From Acidovorax sp. GW101-3H11 (lineage in GTDB: Bacteria > Pseudomonadota > Gammaproteobacteria > Burkholderiales > Burkholderiaceae_C), in the NCBI RefSeq assembly GCF_001633105.1, contig NZ_LUKZ01000007.1:1-32109 (forward strand): 32,109 nucleotides of DNA, read 5' to 3'. The notes under the pieces are model-generated. The model worked only from the letters and a program-made list of their open reading frames with translations. It did not search any database and was not told where the DNA came from. How positions within the stretch are numbered: the stretch's first letter is position 1; every line of letters starts with the position of its first letter. The position numbers and the translations under genes are program-made. Shown here piece by piece: positions 15,432 through 23,670 of the stretch.

Positions 15432-16747
15432 GCCCGCTGCTTCTCGCTCTCTGCATCTTTGGCGTGATGCTGGCGCTCATGGTGGTGCGTGTGCCCATTG
15501 CGGCGGCGATGTTTGCCGCCGGCGCCTTTGGCTACCTCTACCAGGTGGGGCTGCCGCCGTTTCTGAACAACCTCAATGGCCTGGCGTTTGCACGGTTTGC
15601 AAGCTACGACCTGTCGGTGATCCCGTTGTTCATCCTCATGGGCAACTTTGCCACCCAGGGGGGCATCTCCAAGGCGCTGTTCCAGTTCGCCAGCGTGCTC
15701 ATGGCGCGCTTCAAGGGCGGGCTGGCCATGGCCGCCGTGGGGGCCAGCGCGGCGTTTGGTGCGATCTGCGGCTCGTCCATCGCCACGGCCGCCACCATCA
15801 CCTCGGTGGCGCTGCCCGAGATGAAGCGGCATGGCTACTCGGGCCGCCTGGCCACCGGCACACTGGCGGCAGGCGGCACGCTGGGCATCCTGATCCCGCC
15901 CTCGGTGCCGCTGGTGATCTACGCCATCCTGACCGAGCAAAACATCGCCAAGCTGTTCGCTGCGGCCACCATCCCCGGCATCATCGCCATGCTGGGCTAC
16001 ATGATCGCGATTGCGATCTACGTGCGCATCCGCCCGGGCCATGCGCCCGACCATACGGTGGACCTGCCCAAGATGTCCCTGCAGGCCCTGATGGGTGTGC
16101 TGCCCATCGCCATCGTGTTCCTGGTGGTGTTTGGCGGCATCTACGGCGGCCTGTTCACCCCCACCGAAGGGGCAGGCGTGGGCGTGGCCTGCACCTTTGT
16201 CGCGGCGCTGCTCAAGCGCGAGCTGACGCTGGAGAAGGTCAAGCAGTGCTTCCTGTCCACCGCGTCTGCCAGCGCCATGATCTTCATGATCTTCATCGGC
16301 GCCGACATGATGAACACGGCGCTGGCGCTCACGCAGGTGCCCGGCCAGCTGGCCAGCCTGATCCAGGGCTGGAACGTCTCGCCCTACCTGGTGGTGGCGG
16401 GCATCCTGATCTTCTACGTGGTGCTGGGCGCGGTGATGGACGAGCTGTCCATGATCCTGCTGACCATCCCCATCTTCTTCCCGGTGATCATGGGCCTGGA
16501 CTTCGGCATGTCGCAGGAGCACACGGCCATCTGGTTCGGCATCATGGTGCTCATGACCGTGGGCTTTGGTCTGCTCGCGCCACCTGTGGGGTTGAACGTG
16601 TACGTGGTCAACGGCATGGCCAAGGATGTGCCGATTGCCGAGAGTTACAAGGGCGTGATGCCCTTCCTGGCCAGCGATGTGGTGCGCACCACGCTGCTGC
16701 TGCTGTTCCCGCCCATCTCGCTGTGGCTGGTGCAGTTCGTGGGCTGA
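15428..16747 (+). CDS. dctM: TRAP transporter large membrane subunit (DctM)
   Basis: This 439-residue, many-helix inner-membrane protein is the sodium-coupled transport channel of the TRAP system. GAICGSSIATAATITSVALPEM and GGTLGILIPPSVPLVIYAI are the two conserved DctM signatures, and GLLAPPVGLNVYVVNGMA near the C-terminus is the third. The ATG at 15428 overlaps dctQ. The next gene starts ten bases after the stop, so it is probably in the same transcript. Confidence 0.94.
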   Translation: MSPLLLALCIFGVMLALMVVRVPIAAAMFAAGAFGYLYQVGLPPFLNNLNGLAFARFASYDLSVIPLFILMGNFATQGGISKALFQFASVLMARFKGGLAMAAVGASAAFGAICGSSIATAATITSVALPEMKRHGYSGRLATGTLAAGGTLGILIPPSVPLVIYAILTEQNIAKLFAAATIPGIIAMLGYMIAIAIYVRIRPGHAPDHTVDLPKMSLQALMGVLPIAIVFLVVFGGIYGGLFTPTEGAGVGVACTFVAALLKRELTLEKVKQCFLSTASASAMIFMIFIGADMMNTALALTQVPGQLASLIQGWNVSPYLVVAGILIFYVVLGAVMDELSMILLTIPIFFPVIMGLDFGMSQEHTAIWFGIMVLMTVGFGLLAPPVGLNVYVVNGMAKDVPIAESYKGVMPFLASDVVRTTLLLLFPPISLWLVQFVG

Positions 16748-16756
16748 GGGGCTGAG

Positions 16757-17734
16757 GTGCCGTTGGATCGCCGCACCGCGCTCCGCGCCCTGGCCGCCGC
16801 AGGGCTGGCGCCCTGGGGTGGACTGCAGGCCCAGCCCACCTTTCCTTCCAAGCCGCTGCGCATCGTGGTGCCGTTTGCGGCGGGCGGTGTGGGCGACCTC
16901 ACGGCACGCGCTGTGGCCACCGGCCTGGCGGCGCGGCTGGGGCAGCCGGTGGTCATCGACAACCGCCCGGGTGCGGGTGGCGTGGTGGCGGCCGATGCCG
17001 TGGCCCGTGCCGAGCCCGACGGGCACACCCTGTTCCTCATGTCCAACGGCACGGCCGTCACGGCCAGCCTGTTCAAGGCGCTGCCCTACGACACCCTGGC
17101 CGACTTCACGCCCGTGAGCACGCTGGGCGTGTTCGACATCGCCGTGCTGGTGCCTGCCGATTCGCCGCACCACACGCTGGGCCAGCTGCTGGCGCACGCG
17201 CGTGCCCATCCGGGGCAGCTCAACATCGGCAGCATCAACACCGGCAGCACCCAGCACCTCGCGGCCGAGCTGTTCAAAAGCAGTGCGGCCATCGATGCGC
17301 AGGTGGTGCCCTTCAACGGCACGCCCGCGCTCATCACCGCGCTGCGGGGGCGCCAGGTGGATGTGGGTGTGGAGATCCTCGGCCCCGCACTGCCCCAGGT
17401 GCGCGCGGGTGCGCTGCGGGTGCTGGCCGTGGCCAGCGAGCAGCGGTCTGCCGCCTTGCCCGATGTGCCCACGGCGGTGGGGTCGAGTGTGAAGGGTTTT
17501 GTGGCCGCATCGTGGAACGCGCTGGCTGCCCCTGCGCGCACACCGCGCGCCGTGGTGGACCGCCTGCAGCGCGAGGTGGTGGCCTCCGTGGCCACGCCTG
17601 CGGTGCAGCAGCAGTTGCGCGCCCTCAACGTGGAGCCGCGAACCTCTACGCCCGAGCAGGCCGCCGCGCTGCTCAAGTCCGACATCGAACGCTGGCGCGC
17701 CGTGATCGAGCGCGCGGGCATCCCCAGGCAATGA
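16757..17734 (+). CDS. TctC/Bug-family periplasmic solute-binding protein (first copy)
   Basis: This 325-residue protein starts with GTG at 16757. The signal region DRRTALRALAAAGLAP resembles a twin-arginine signal, followed by the mature start QPTFPSKPLRIVVPFAAGG. Family marks are PFAAGGVGDLTAR, VVIDNRPGAGG and LPYDTLADFTPVS. TctC proteins normally deliver carboxylates to TctAB permeases, but no tctA or tctB is in the window; betaproteobacteria carry many such orphan receptors. Placement right behind dctM suggests that it acts on the same or a related aromatic acid. Some orphan Bug proteins act as sensors, so transport should not be assumed. Confidence 0.9.
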   Translation: MPLDRRTALRALAAAGLAPWGGLQAQPTFPSKPLRIVVPFAAGGVGDLTARAVATGLAARLGQPVVIDNRPGAGGVVAADAVARAEPDGHTLFLMSNGTAVTASLFKALPYDTLADFTPVSTLGVFDIAVLVPADSPHHTLGQLLAHARAHPGQLNIGSINTGSTQHLAAELFKSSAAIDAQVVPFNGTPALITALRGRQVDVGVEILGPALPQVRAGALRVLAVASEQRSAALPDVPTAVGSSVKGFVAASWNALAAPARTPRAVVDRLQREVVASVATPAVQQQLRALNVEPRTSTPEQAAALLKSDIERWRAVIERAGIPRQ

Positions 17735-17752
17735 CAGAACACCGACCGCACC

Positions 17753-18691
17753 ATGCAGACTGAAGAGAAGCAAGACACGCTCCCAATGCGCCGTCTGGGC
17801 ATCGTTGGCTACGGCGAGGTGGGCCGCATCTTTGCGGCAGGCCTGCGCGCCCGGGGTGTGGGCGATCTGGTGGTGTGGGATCTGAAGTTCATCGACCCCG
17901 CGAAGGGCTCCGAGCCGCTGGCCCACGCACAGGCCGCAGGCGTGCGCGCGGCCGACAGCGTGGCCGCGCTGTGCGCCGGGCGCCAACTCATCGTGTCGGC
18001 CGTCACGGCCAGCAACACGCTGGCGGTGGCCGAGGCGGTGGCGCCGCACATCGTCCCGGGCGCGTTTTTTCTGGACCTCAACTCCGCCTCGCCCGGCACC
18101 AAGCAGCAGGCCGCGCAATGCATCGAGGCGCGCGGCGGGCGGTATGTGGAGGCGGGCGTGATGACCTCGGTGCCGCCCTATGGCATGGCCGTGCCCATGC
18201 TGCTGGGCGGCCCCCACGCGGCTGCGCTGGCACCTGCACTGCAGGCCTGGGGCATGGACGCCACACCGGTCAGCGACCGCCTGGGCGTGGCCAGCGCCAT
18301 CAAGATGTGCCGCAGCGTGATGATCAAAGGCCTCGAAGCCCTGGTCATCGAGAGCTACGCCACCGCCCGCCACTACGGCGTGGAAGACCATGTGCTGCCC
18401 ACGCTGGCCGAAACTTTTCCGTCCATCGACTGGCACCAGCAGGGCCGCTACTTCTTCAGCCGCGTGGTGCAACACGGCCAGCGCCGCGCCGAAGAGATGC
18501 GCGAGTCGGCCCGCACCGTGGGCGAGGCGGGCATGGCGCCGCTGATGACCTCGGCCATTGCCGACAAGCAGCAGTGGGTGGCCGACCTGGCGCGCGCCGG
18601 GGTGTTTGCGGACCTGCCCCCAGATGCGCGCTGGCAGGACTATGCGGACCGGGTGTTGGGCAGCGTGCGCAAGGAACCTCCTAACGATTGA
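17753..18691 (+). CDS. NAD(P)-binding beta-hydroxyacid dehydrogenase-like protein with DUF1932 C-terminus
   Basis: The 312-residue product has an N-terminal Rossmann fold (GIVGYGEVGRIF, GxGxxG at residues 19-24) of the 6-phosphogluconate/beta-hydroxyacid dehydrogenase type. FLDLNSASPGTKQQAA and YVEAGVMTSVPPYG lead to a C-terminal helical domain of the DUF1932 kind. The catalytic-type Lys is present in VASAIKMCRSVMIKGLEAL, but the Asn usually found four residues on is not (KMCRS). It starts 18 bases after the TctC gene and closes the TRAP-TctC operon, next to the protocatechuate regulator. A role on a pathway intermediate or a side product is inference. ATG 17786 is an alternative start. Confidence 0.8.
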   Translation: MQTEEKQDTLPMRRLGIVGYGEVGRIFAAGLRARGVGDLVVWDLKFIDPAKGSEPLAHAQAAGVRAADSVAALCAGRQLIVSAVTASNTLAVAEAVAPHIVPGAFFLDLNSASPGTKQQAAQCIEARGGRYVEAGVMTSVPPYGMAVPMLLGGPHAAALAPALQAWGMDATPVSDRLGVASAIKMCRSVMIKGLEALVIESYATARHYGVEDHVLPTLAETFPSIDWHQQGRYFFSRVVQHGQRRAEEMRESARTVGEAGMAPLMTSAIADKQQWVADLARAGVFADLPPDARWQDYADRVLGSVRKEPPND

Positions 18692-18747
18692 CTCGAAAGC
18701 TGGTGGCGCGCGGCGGCCGTTTCGTTTCTTGCGGCGCTTGCCTCCGA

Positions 18748-18807
18748 CCGTTCACGCTGAGCCTGTCGAAGCGCTGCACCAGGCTTCGACGAGCTCAGCC
18801 CGAACGG
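18748..18807. repeat. REP-like inverted repeat, family A, copy 2
   Basis: Arms at 18748-18772 and 18783-18807 (25 bases each, a few mismatches) share the TTCGAC...GCTCAGC core with copies at 1230 and 21757. The element lies between two convergent genes (the DUF1932 dehydrogenase and lysR), where a long hairpin could stabilise or end both transcripts. Confidence 0.8.
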
Positions 18808-18835
18808 GTGGGGCTGCGTGGGCCCAAGCTGCAAC

Positions 18836-19786
18836 TCAACCCGGCGTCTTGTACAGCGCCATCAGGGTCGTGCGAATCAACTCCGCCATCGCCTGCTGCG
18901 TGAGCGTGGCCGGGCGCTGCGAACTCACGGCCAGAGAGAGCTTGCTGCGCAGGCGGGCGCCATCGTCGCTTCCGTCATCGCTGCTCGCGCCGTGGATGGG
19001 CCGGGTGCTGAACACCTCGGGCTTGCCCGAGGTGGTGACGGCGTTCATGGGCAGCACGGCGCAGCCCGCGCCGTCGGCCACCAGGTCCAGGATGGCGGCC
19101 ACGCCGTCGATCTCCAGGCTGATCTGCGGGCGCTTGCCGCGCGTGGCCAGTTCTGACTCCACCAGCATGCGGATCGAGTTGGGGCGTGTGGGGATCACCA
19201 GCGGGTACCGGGGCAGATCGCCCAGGGGCAGCGGGGTGCTGGCGTCGGCCTCGGCACCGGCCTGTGCGCCACCACGCCGCTGCACCAGGAACAGGTCTTC
19301 CTCCAGCAGCGCCGTGATCTCGATGCCCGGCGCAGGCGGCGTGTTGTAGAGCAGCGCGATGTCGAGCAGCCCGGTGGTCAGCGACTCGCGCATGGCCACC
19401 GACAGCCCCTCGCTGATGGCCAGCGCCGCGTCGGGCATCTTCACGCGGAAGGCGCGCGTCAGCGGCACCGTCAGTACCTTGGCAATGCTGGGCGGCAGGC
19501 CAATGGCCACACGCCCGGCGAGCGCGCCACGCACGCGGCCCAGCTCCTCGCGCGCACGCTCCACCTGGTGCAGGATGCCGCGCCCATGCTCCAGCAGCAG
19601 CTTGCCCGCCTCGGTGGGGGTGGCGCCCCGGCCGTTGCGCACCAGCAGGTTCTGGCGCAGCTCCACCTCCAGCAGGCGCACCTGGCGGCTCAATGCGGGC
19701 TGGGCGATGTCCAGCACCACCGAGGCGCGCGTGAAGCTGCCCAGCTCGGCCACCCGCACAAAGTATTCGATCTGCTTGAGGTCCAT
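18836..19786 (-). CDS. pmdR: LysR-family regulator of the protocatechuate 4,5-cleavage operon (PmdR-like)
   Basis: This 316-residue LysR protein has a helix-turn-helix at about residues 18-40 (GSFTRASVVLDIAQPALSRQVRLLE) and an effector domain behind it. The start MDLKQIEYFVRVAEL is canonical for LysR, from ATG 19786. It diverges from the pmd operon with 188 bases between start codons, the same arrangement as the LysR regulator PmdR in Comamonas, where pathway intermediates act as inducers. The symbol rests on position and family, not on an alignment. An insert in the effector domain (GGAQAGAEADASTP, about 175-188) is low-complexity. Confidence 0.85.
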   Translation of the reverse strand: MDLKQIEYFVRVAELGSFTRASVVLDIAQPALSRQVRLLEVELRQNLLVRNGRGATPTEAGKLLLEHGRGILHQVERAREELGRVRGALAGRVAIGLPPSIAKVLTVPLTRAFRVKMPDAALAISEGLSVAMRESLTTGLLDIALLYNTPPAPGIEITALLEEDLFLVQRRGGAQAGAEADASTPLPLGDLPRYPLVIPTRPNSIRMLVESELATRGKRPQISLEIDGVAAILDLVADGAGCAVLPMNAVTTSGKPEVFSTRPIHGASSDDGSDDGARLRSKLSLAVSSQRPATLTQQAMAELIRTTLMALYKTPG

Positions 19787-19800
19787 GGGCAAGGCTCTCT

Positions 19801-19815
19801 GCTATTTGCAATAGC
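19801..19815. promoter_or_regulatory. Inverted repeat in the pmdR-pmd divergent region
   Basis: GCTATTTGCAATAGC is a perfect inverted repeat (six-base arms, three-base centre), 14 bases upstream of the LysR start. It is AT-rich and placed where a LysR autoregulatory site might be, though it does not fit T-N11-A exactly. A related ATAGCTGG occurs near 19841-19848. Confidence 0.4.
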
Positions 19816-19974
19816 TGTGGGTCATCAATCACGGAATGATATAGCTGGTAGTGCGGGTGCCGACTTCATGAATGCAGCCGCGCTCTCCACAATCGAGGCC
19901 ACAGAAAGCCCCATTGCGGCTTTCCCTGCGGCCCTTCAAGAGGCCGCGCAGAGCCCGCCAGGAGACAAACACCC

Positions 19975-20676
19975 ATGACCACCGCAACGCTGCTTCGCGG
20001 CATCTCATCCATGGCCACCCGCCAGGTGCTGGCCGATTTGACGGCGGCCTATGCCGCCAGCGCCGCCGAGGCGGGCACGGTGCAGATCGAATCGGTGGGC
20101 GGTGTGGACGCGGCCAAGCGCGTGGCGGCAGGCGAGGTGTTCGACGTGGTCATCCTCGCCTCCGACGCCATCGACAAGCTTTTGGCCGCAGGCCATTTGC
20201 TGCCCGGCAGCAAGGTGGACTGGGTGCACTCCGGCGTGGCCGTGGCCGTGCCTGCGGGCGCACCGCTGCCTGACCTGTCGAGCGAAGACGCCGTGCACAG
20301 TGCCGTGCTGGCCGCGCCCAGCATCAGCCTGTCCACCGGCCCCAGCGGCGTGGCGCTGGCCAAGCTGTTTGAGCGCTGGGGCATTGCCGAGCAGATCGCC
20401 CCGCGCATGGTGCAGGCGCCCCCTGGCGTGCCCGTGGGCTCGCTGGTGGCCAAAGGCGAAGTGGCGCTGGGCTTTCAGCAGCTGAGCGAGCTGCTGCATG
20501 TGCAGGGCATCCAGATCGTGGGCCCGCTGCCACCGGCCATTCAGATCACCACCACGTTTTCCGCAGGCGTCGGCGTGCATTCGCAGCAGGCGGATGCAGC
20601 GCGTTCGCTGCTGGCCTACCTGGCCTCGCCCGCTGCCGCCGAAGCCAAGCAAAAACAGGGCATGACCCCCGCCTGA
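19975..20676 (+). CDS. ModA-like substrate-binding-fold protein without a signal peptide, first gene of the pmd operon
   Basis: This 233-residue protein has the fold of molybdate/extracellular binding proteins (SBP_bac_11 type). LLRGISSMATRQVLADLTAAY, DVVILASDAIDKLLAAGHL and SISLSTGPSGVALAKLFERWGI follow the family plan. The unusual point is the N-terminus. It begins directly at the mature fold, with no hydrophobic leader, so the protein should stay in the cytoplasm. No permease or ATPase lies nearby. ATG 19975 is preceded by GGAGACA, and no upstream in-frame leader was missed. It starts 36 bases before the hydratase gene and shares its transcript. An enzymatic (isomerase-like), chaperone or ligand-buffering role is possible; none is shown. 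Confidence 0.85.
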   Translation: MTTATLLRGISSMATRQVLADLTAAYAASAAEAGTVQIESVGGVDAAKRVAAGEVFDVVILASDAIDKLLAAGHLLPGSKVDWVHSGVAVAVPAGAPLPDLSSEDAVHSAVLAAPSISLSTGPSGVALAKLFERWGIAEQIAPRMVQAPPGVPVGSLVAKGEVALGFQQLSELLHVQGIQIVGPLPPAIQITTTFSAGVGVHSQQADAARSLLAYLASPAAAEAKQKQGMTPA

Positions 20677-20711
20677 CCGATCACAAGAACACCTTCCAGG
20701 AGCACCCAAAA

Positions 20712-21746
20712 ATGAGCCTCATCATCGACTGCCACGGCCACTACACCACGGCCCCCAAGGCGCTGGAGAACTGGCGCAATGCGCAGATCGCCGGCATCAA
20801 AGACCCGTCCGCCATGCCCAAAGTGGCCGACCTGCACATCAGCGACGACGAGCTGCGCGAGTCCATCGAGACCAACCAGCTCAAGCTGATGAAGGAGCGC
20901 GGCAGCGACATCACGCTGTTCAGCCCGCGCGCCAGCTTCATGGCCCACCACATTGGCGACTTCAACGTGTCCAGCACCTGGGCGGCCATCTGCAACGAGC
21001 TGTGCTTTCGCGTCTCCACGCTGTTCCCCGACCATTTCGTGCCCGTGGCCATGCTGCCGCAAAGCCCTGGCGTCGATCCCGCGACCTGCATCCCCGAGCT
21101 GGAAAAGTGCGTGCACGAATACGGCGCCGTGGGCATCAACCTCAACCCCGATCCCTCGGGCGGCCACTGGACCAGCCCCCCGCTGACCGACAAGCACTGG
21201 TACCCCATCTACGAAAAGATGGTGGAGTACGACCTGCCCGCCATGATCCACGTGAGCACCAGCTGCAACGCGTGCTTCCACACCACGGGCGCGCACTACC
21301 TGAACGCCGACACCACGGCCTTCATGCAGCTCATCCAGGGCGATTTGTTCAAGGACTTCCCCACGCTCAAGTTCCTGATCCCGCACGGCGGCGGCGCGGT
21401 GCCTTACCACTGGGGCCGGTTCCGTGGGCTGGCGCAAGAGATGAAGAAGCCGCTGCTGGACGACCATGTGATGAACAACGTGTTCTTCGACACCTGCGTG
21501 TACCACCAGCCCGGCATCGACCTGCTCAACACCGTGATCCCGGTGAAGAACGTGCTGTTCGCCAGCGAAATGATCGGCGCGGTGCGTGGCATCGACCCCA
21601 CCACCGGCAACTATTACGACGACACCAAGCGCTACATCGAGGCGTCCACGATCCTGAGTGCCGAAGACAAGCACCAGATCTACGAAGCCAACACGCGCCG
21701 TGTGTTCTCCCGCCTGGACACCCGCCTGAAGGCAAAGGGACTGTGA
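20712..21746 (+). CDS. pmdE/ligJ: 4-oxalomesaconate hydratase (amidohydrolase superfamily)
   Basis: This 344-residue cytosolic enzyme hydrates the 4-oxalomesaconate-derived enoate to 4-carboxy-4-hydroxy-2-oxoadipate (CHA). It is a member of the amidohydrolase superfamily that works as a hydratase. The metal-binding DCHGHY (His8, His10) opens the barrel, with HVSTSCNACFHT and IPHGGGAVPYHWGR as later strand-end motifs. The length matches LigJ. It lies between the ModA-like gene and the CHA aldolase, the hydratase-aldolase order (E then F) of the Comamonas pmd operon. AGGAGCACCC precedes ATG 20712. In Sphingobium the true substrate needs prior isomerisation by LigU, which is not seen here. Confidence 0.93.
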   Translation: MSLIIDCHGHYTTAPKALENWRNAQIAGIKDPSAMPKVADLHISDDELRESIETNQLKLMKERGSDITLFSPRASFMAHHIGDFNVSSTWAAICNELCFRVSTLFPDHFVPVAMLPQSPGVDPATCIPELEKCVHEYGAVGINLNPDPSGGHWTSPPLTDKHWYPIYEKMVEYDLPAMIHVSTSCNACFHTTGAHYLNADTTAFMQLIQGDLFKDFPTLKFLIPHGGGAVPYHWGRFRGLAQEMKKPLLDDHVMNNVFFDTCVYHQPGIDLLNTVIPVKNVLFASEMIGAVRGIDPTTGNYYDDTKRYIEASTILSAEDKHQIYEANTRRVFSRLDTRLKAKGL

Positions 21747-21756
21747 TCCCCCGCAC

Positions 21757-21816
21757 CCGTTCACGCAGAGCCTGTCGAAGCGCCGCGCAAGGCTTCGACA
21801 AGCTCAGCCCGAACGG
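21757..21816. repeat. REP-like inverted repeat, family A, copy 3, inside the pmd operon
   Basis: Arms at 21757-21781 and 21792-21816 again carry the TTCGAC...GCTCAGC core. It occupies most of the 136-base gap between the hydratase and aldolase genes, inside a probable single transcript, so it would be transcribed as a stable hairpin. Confidence 0.8.
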
Positions 21817-21882
21817 ATGGGGATGCTCGGCGCACACGGGTTCACAACCGATACCACTCACCAGAATTGAAGAGAGACCACC

Positions 21883-22566
21883 ATGTACGAACTAGGCGTT
21901 GTCTACCGCAACATCACCCGCGCCGACCGCGTTGCCGCCGACGGCCTTGGCGCTTTGGGCTCGGCCACCGTGCACGAGGCCATGGGCCGCGTGGGCCTGC
22001 TCAAGCCCACTATGCGCCCCATCCAGAGCGGTGTGCAGGTCAGCGGCACGGCCGTCACCGTGCTGCTGCACCCGGGCGACAACTGGATGCTGCACGTGGC
22101 GGCTGAGCAGATCCAGCCCGGCGACATTGTGGTGGCCGCCATCACGGCCGAGTGCACCGATGGCTACTTTGGCGACCTGCTGGCCACGTCCTTCCAGGCG
22201 CGTGGTGCCCGGGCGCTCATCATCGACGCCGGGGTGCGCGATGTGAAGACGCTCAACGAGATGAACTTCCCGGTGTGGAGCAAGTGCATCTCCAGCAAGG
22301 GCTGCATCAAGGCCACCATCGGCTCGGTCAACATCCCCGTGGTGTGTGCGGGCCAGATCGTTACGCCCGGTGACGTGATCGTGGCGGACGACGACGGCAT
22401 CGTGTGTGTGCCCGCCGCCCGCGCCGTGCAGACGCTCGAAGCCGCACAAAAGCGCGAGAGCTTTGAAGGCGAGAAGCGCGCCAAGCTGGCCAGCGGCGTG
22501 CTGGGCCTGGACATGTACAAGATGCGCGAGCCGCTGGCGGCAGCGGGGCTCAAGTACATCGACTGA
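21883..22566 (+). CDS. pmdF/ligK: 4-carboxy-4-hydroxy-2-oxoadipate aldolase (CHA/HMG aldolase, RraA-like)
   Basis: This 227-residue class II aldolase needs a divalent metal. It splits CHA to pyruvate and oxaloacetate, the last step of the pathway, and members of the family also decarboxylate oxaloacetate. The signature [23 protein letters not shown] provides the Gly-x20-Arg-Asp motif, with Arg-Asp at about residues 119-120. The protein has the RraA fold but conserves the catalytic Asp-Arg set of true aldolases. GAAGAGAGACCACC precedes ATG 21883, a good ribosome-binding site. Length and sequence type match LigK and PmdF. Confidence 0.95.
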   Translation: MYELGVVYRNITRADRVAADGLGALGSATVHEAMGRVGLLKPTMRPIQSGVQVSGTAVTVLLHPGDNWMLHVAAEQIQPGDIVVAAITAECTDGYFGDLLATSFQARGARALIIDAGVRDVKTLNEMNFPVWSKCISSKGCIKATIGSVNIPVVCAGQIVTPGDVIVADDDGIVCVPAARAVQTLEAAQKRESFEGEKRAKLASGVLGLDMYKMREPLAAAGLKYID

Positions 22567-22572
22567 ACCCGG

Positions 22573-22635
22573 TTTTACAAGATTTTCAGGCCGTTTGCGC
22601 GCGTCCATATTGCGTTGATTGCTATCAATTTTGAT
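22573..22635 (-). repeat. Dispersed intergenic repeat, family B, copy 3
   Basis: TTTTCAGGCCGTTTGCGCGC, then GTCCATATTGCGTTGATTGCTATCAATTTTGA, is a reverse-oriented relative of the copy at 214-269 (GGCC end, GCGC arms, TCCAT centre, GCTATCAA end). It fills the gap between the aldolase and the second TctC gene, inside the pmd operon. Confidence 0.5.
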
Positions 22636-22654
22636 TTTCTCTGTCCTTGATCCC

Positions 22655-23665
22655 ATGACTTCTTCTTCTGCTGCTTCCTCTTTCCGTATCCGCCGCACGC
22701 TGGCCCTGGCCCTGGGTGTGGCCGCCGTGGCGGGCGCGCTGGTGCAACCCGCTGCCGCGCAGCAGTTCCCCACCAAGCAGGTGCGCATCATCAGCCCCTT
22801 CCCCGTGGGCGGCGGCCCCGACGGCGTGGCCCGCCTGGTGGCCGACAAGCTCTCGCGCACCTGGGGCACGGGCGTGATCGTCGAGAACCGCCCCGGCGGC
22901 AACGGCTTCATCGCCATCGACGCCTGGAAGCGCGGCGCCAAGGACGGCCACGACCTGCTCATCCTGGACAACGTGCACCTGGCCGCCTACCCCAGCCTGT
23001 TCAAGAAGCTGCCCTACGACCCCGCCAAAGACTTCGACACGCTGCTGCCGCTGTTCAAGACGCATTTCTTCTTCACTGTGGGCACGGGCAGCAAGTACAA
23101 GACCGTGGGCGACATCGTGGCGGACGCCAAGGCGCGCCCCGGCAAGCTCAACTACGGCAGCTGGTCGGTGGGCAACCCGGTGCACCTGGGCTCTGAGCTG
23201 TTCGAGTCCGCCACCGGCACGCAGATGGAGCATGTGATCTTCAAGGAGACCACGCAGCTCTACACCTCGGTCTCCACCGGCGAGATCGACTTTGCACTGG
23301 GCAGCGCCGCCACCGCAGGCCCGCTGTACCGCGCGGGCAAGCTGCGCCTGGTGGCATTTGCCGGGCCCCAGCGCTCGGCCGAGTTCCCCGACGTGCCCAC
23401 CGTGGCCGAATCCGGCGGCCCCAAGGACTTTGCCGTGACCGGCTGGAACGCCATTGCCGTGCCGCCCGGTCTGCCCGCCGCCGTGGCCGACAAGATCCGC
23501 AAGGACATCGAACAGGCCCTGACCGGCCCCGAAGTGGCCGAGAAGTTCAAGACCTTTGGCTACGAGCAGTTCCCCACCACGCGCGCCCAGTTCAACCAGT
23601 TCGTCAAGGACGAGAGCCAGCGTTTTGGCGACGTGATCCGCAAGGCCAACGTGTCGCTGGACTAA
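22655..23665 (+). CDS. TctC/Bug-family periplasmic solute-binding protein (second copy, inside pmd operon)
   Basis: The 336-residue product has a signal peptide ending in PAAAQQFP (about residue 36) and the TctC marks QVRIISPFPVGGGPDGVARLVAD, VIVENRPGGNGF and LPYDPAKDFDTLLPL. Its position between ligK and ligI suggests a receptor for protocatechuate or a related acid, as TphC is for terephthalate in Comamonas. No TctA or TctB permease is in the window, so any transport would need partners elsewhere. The start is ATG 22655; the upstream leader is a dispersed repeat, and the ribosome-binding site is poor. It is clearly diverged from the copy at 16757. Confidence 0.92.
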   Translation: MTSSSAASSFRIRRTLALALGVAAVAGALVQPAAAQQFPTKQVRIISPFPVGGGPDGVARLVADKLSRTWGTGVIVENRPGGNGFIAIDAWKRGAKDGHDLLILDNVHLAAYPSLFKKLPYDPAKDFDTLLPLFKTHFFFTVGTGSKYKTVGDIVADAKARPGKLNYGSWSVGNPVHLGSELFESATGTQMEHVIFKETTQLYTSVSTGEIDFALGSAATAGPLYRAGKLRLVAFAGPQRSAEFPDVPTVAESGGPKDFAVTGWNAIAVPPGLPAAVADKIRKDIEQALTGPEVAEKFKTFGYEQFPTTRAQFNQFVKDESQRFGDVIRKANVSLD

Positions 23666-23670
23666 TGGCT

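Noticed and set aside
15335..18475. Very long minus-strand open frame (over 1000 codons) opposite dctM, tctC and the DUF1932 gene
   Set aside because: It is a high-GC shadow: composition is His/Arg/Gln/Gly-rich with no domain, while the plus strand carries clear families throughout.
19975..20676. Classical molybdate ABC-transporter binding protein
   Set aside because: No signal peptide and no modB or modC nearby; the operon context is aromatic catabolism.
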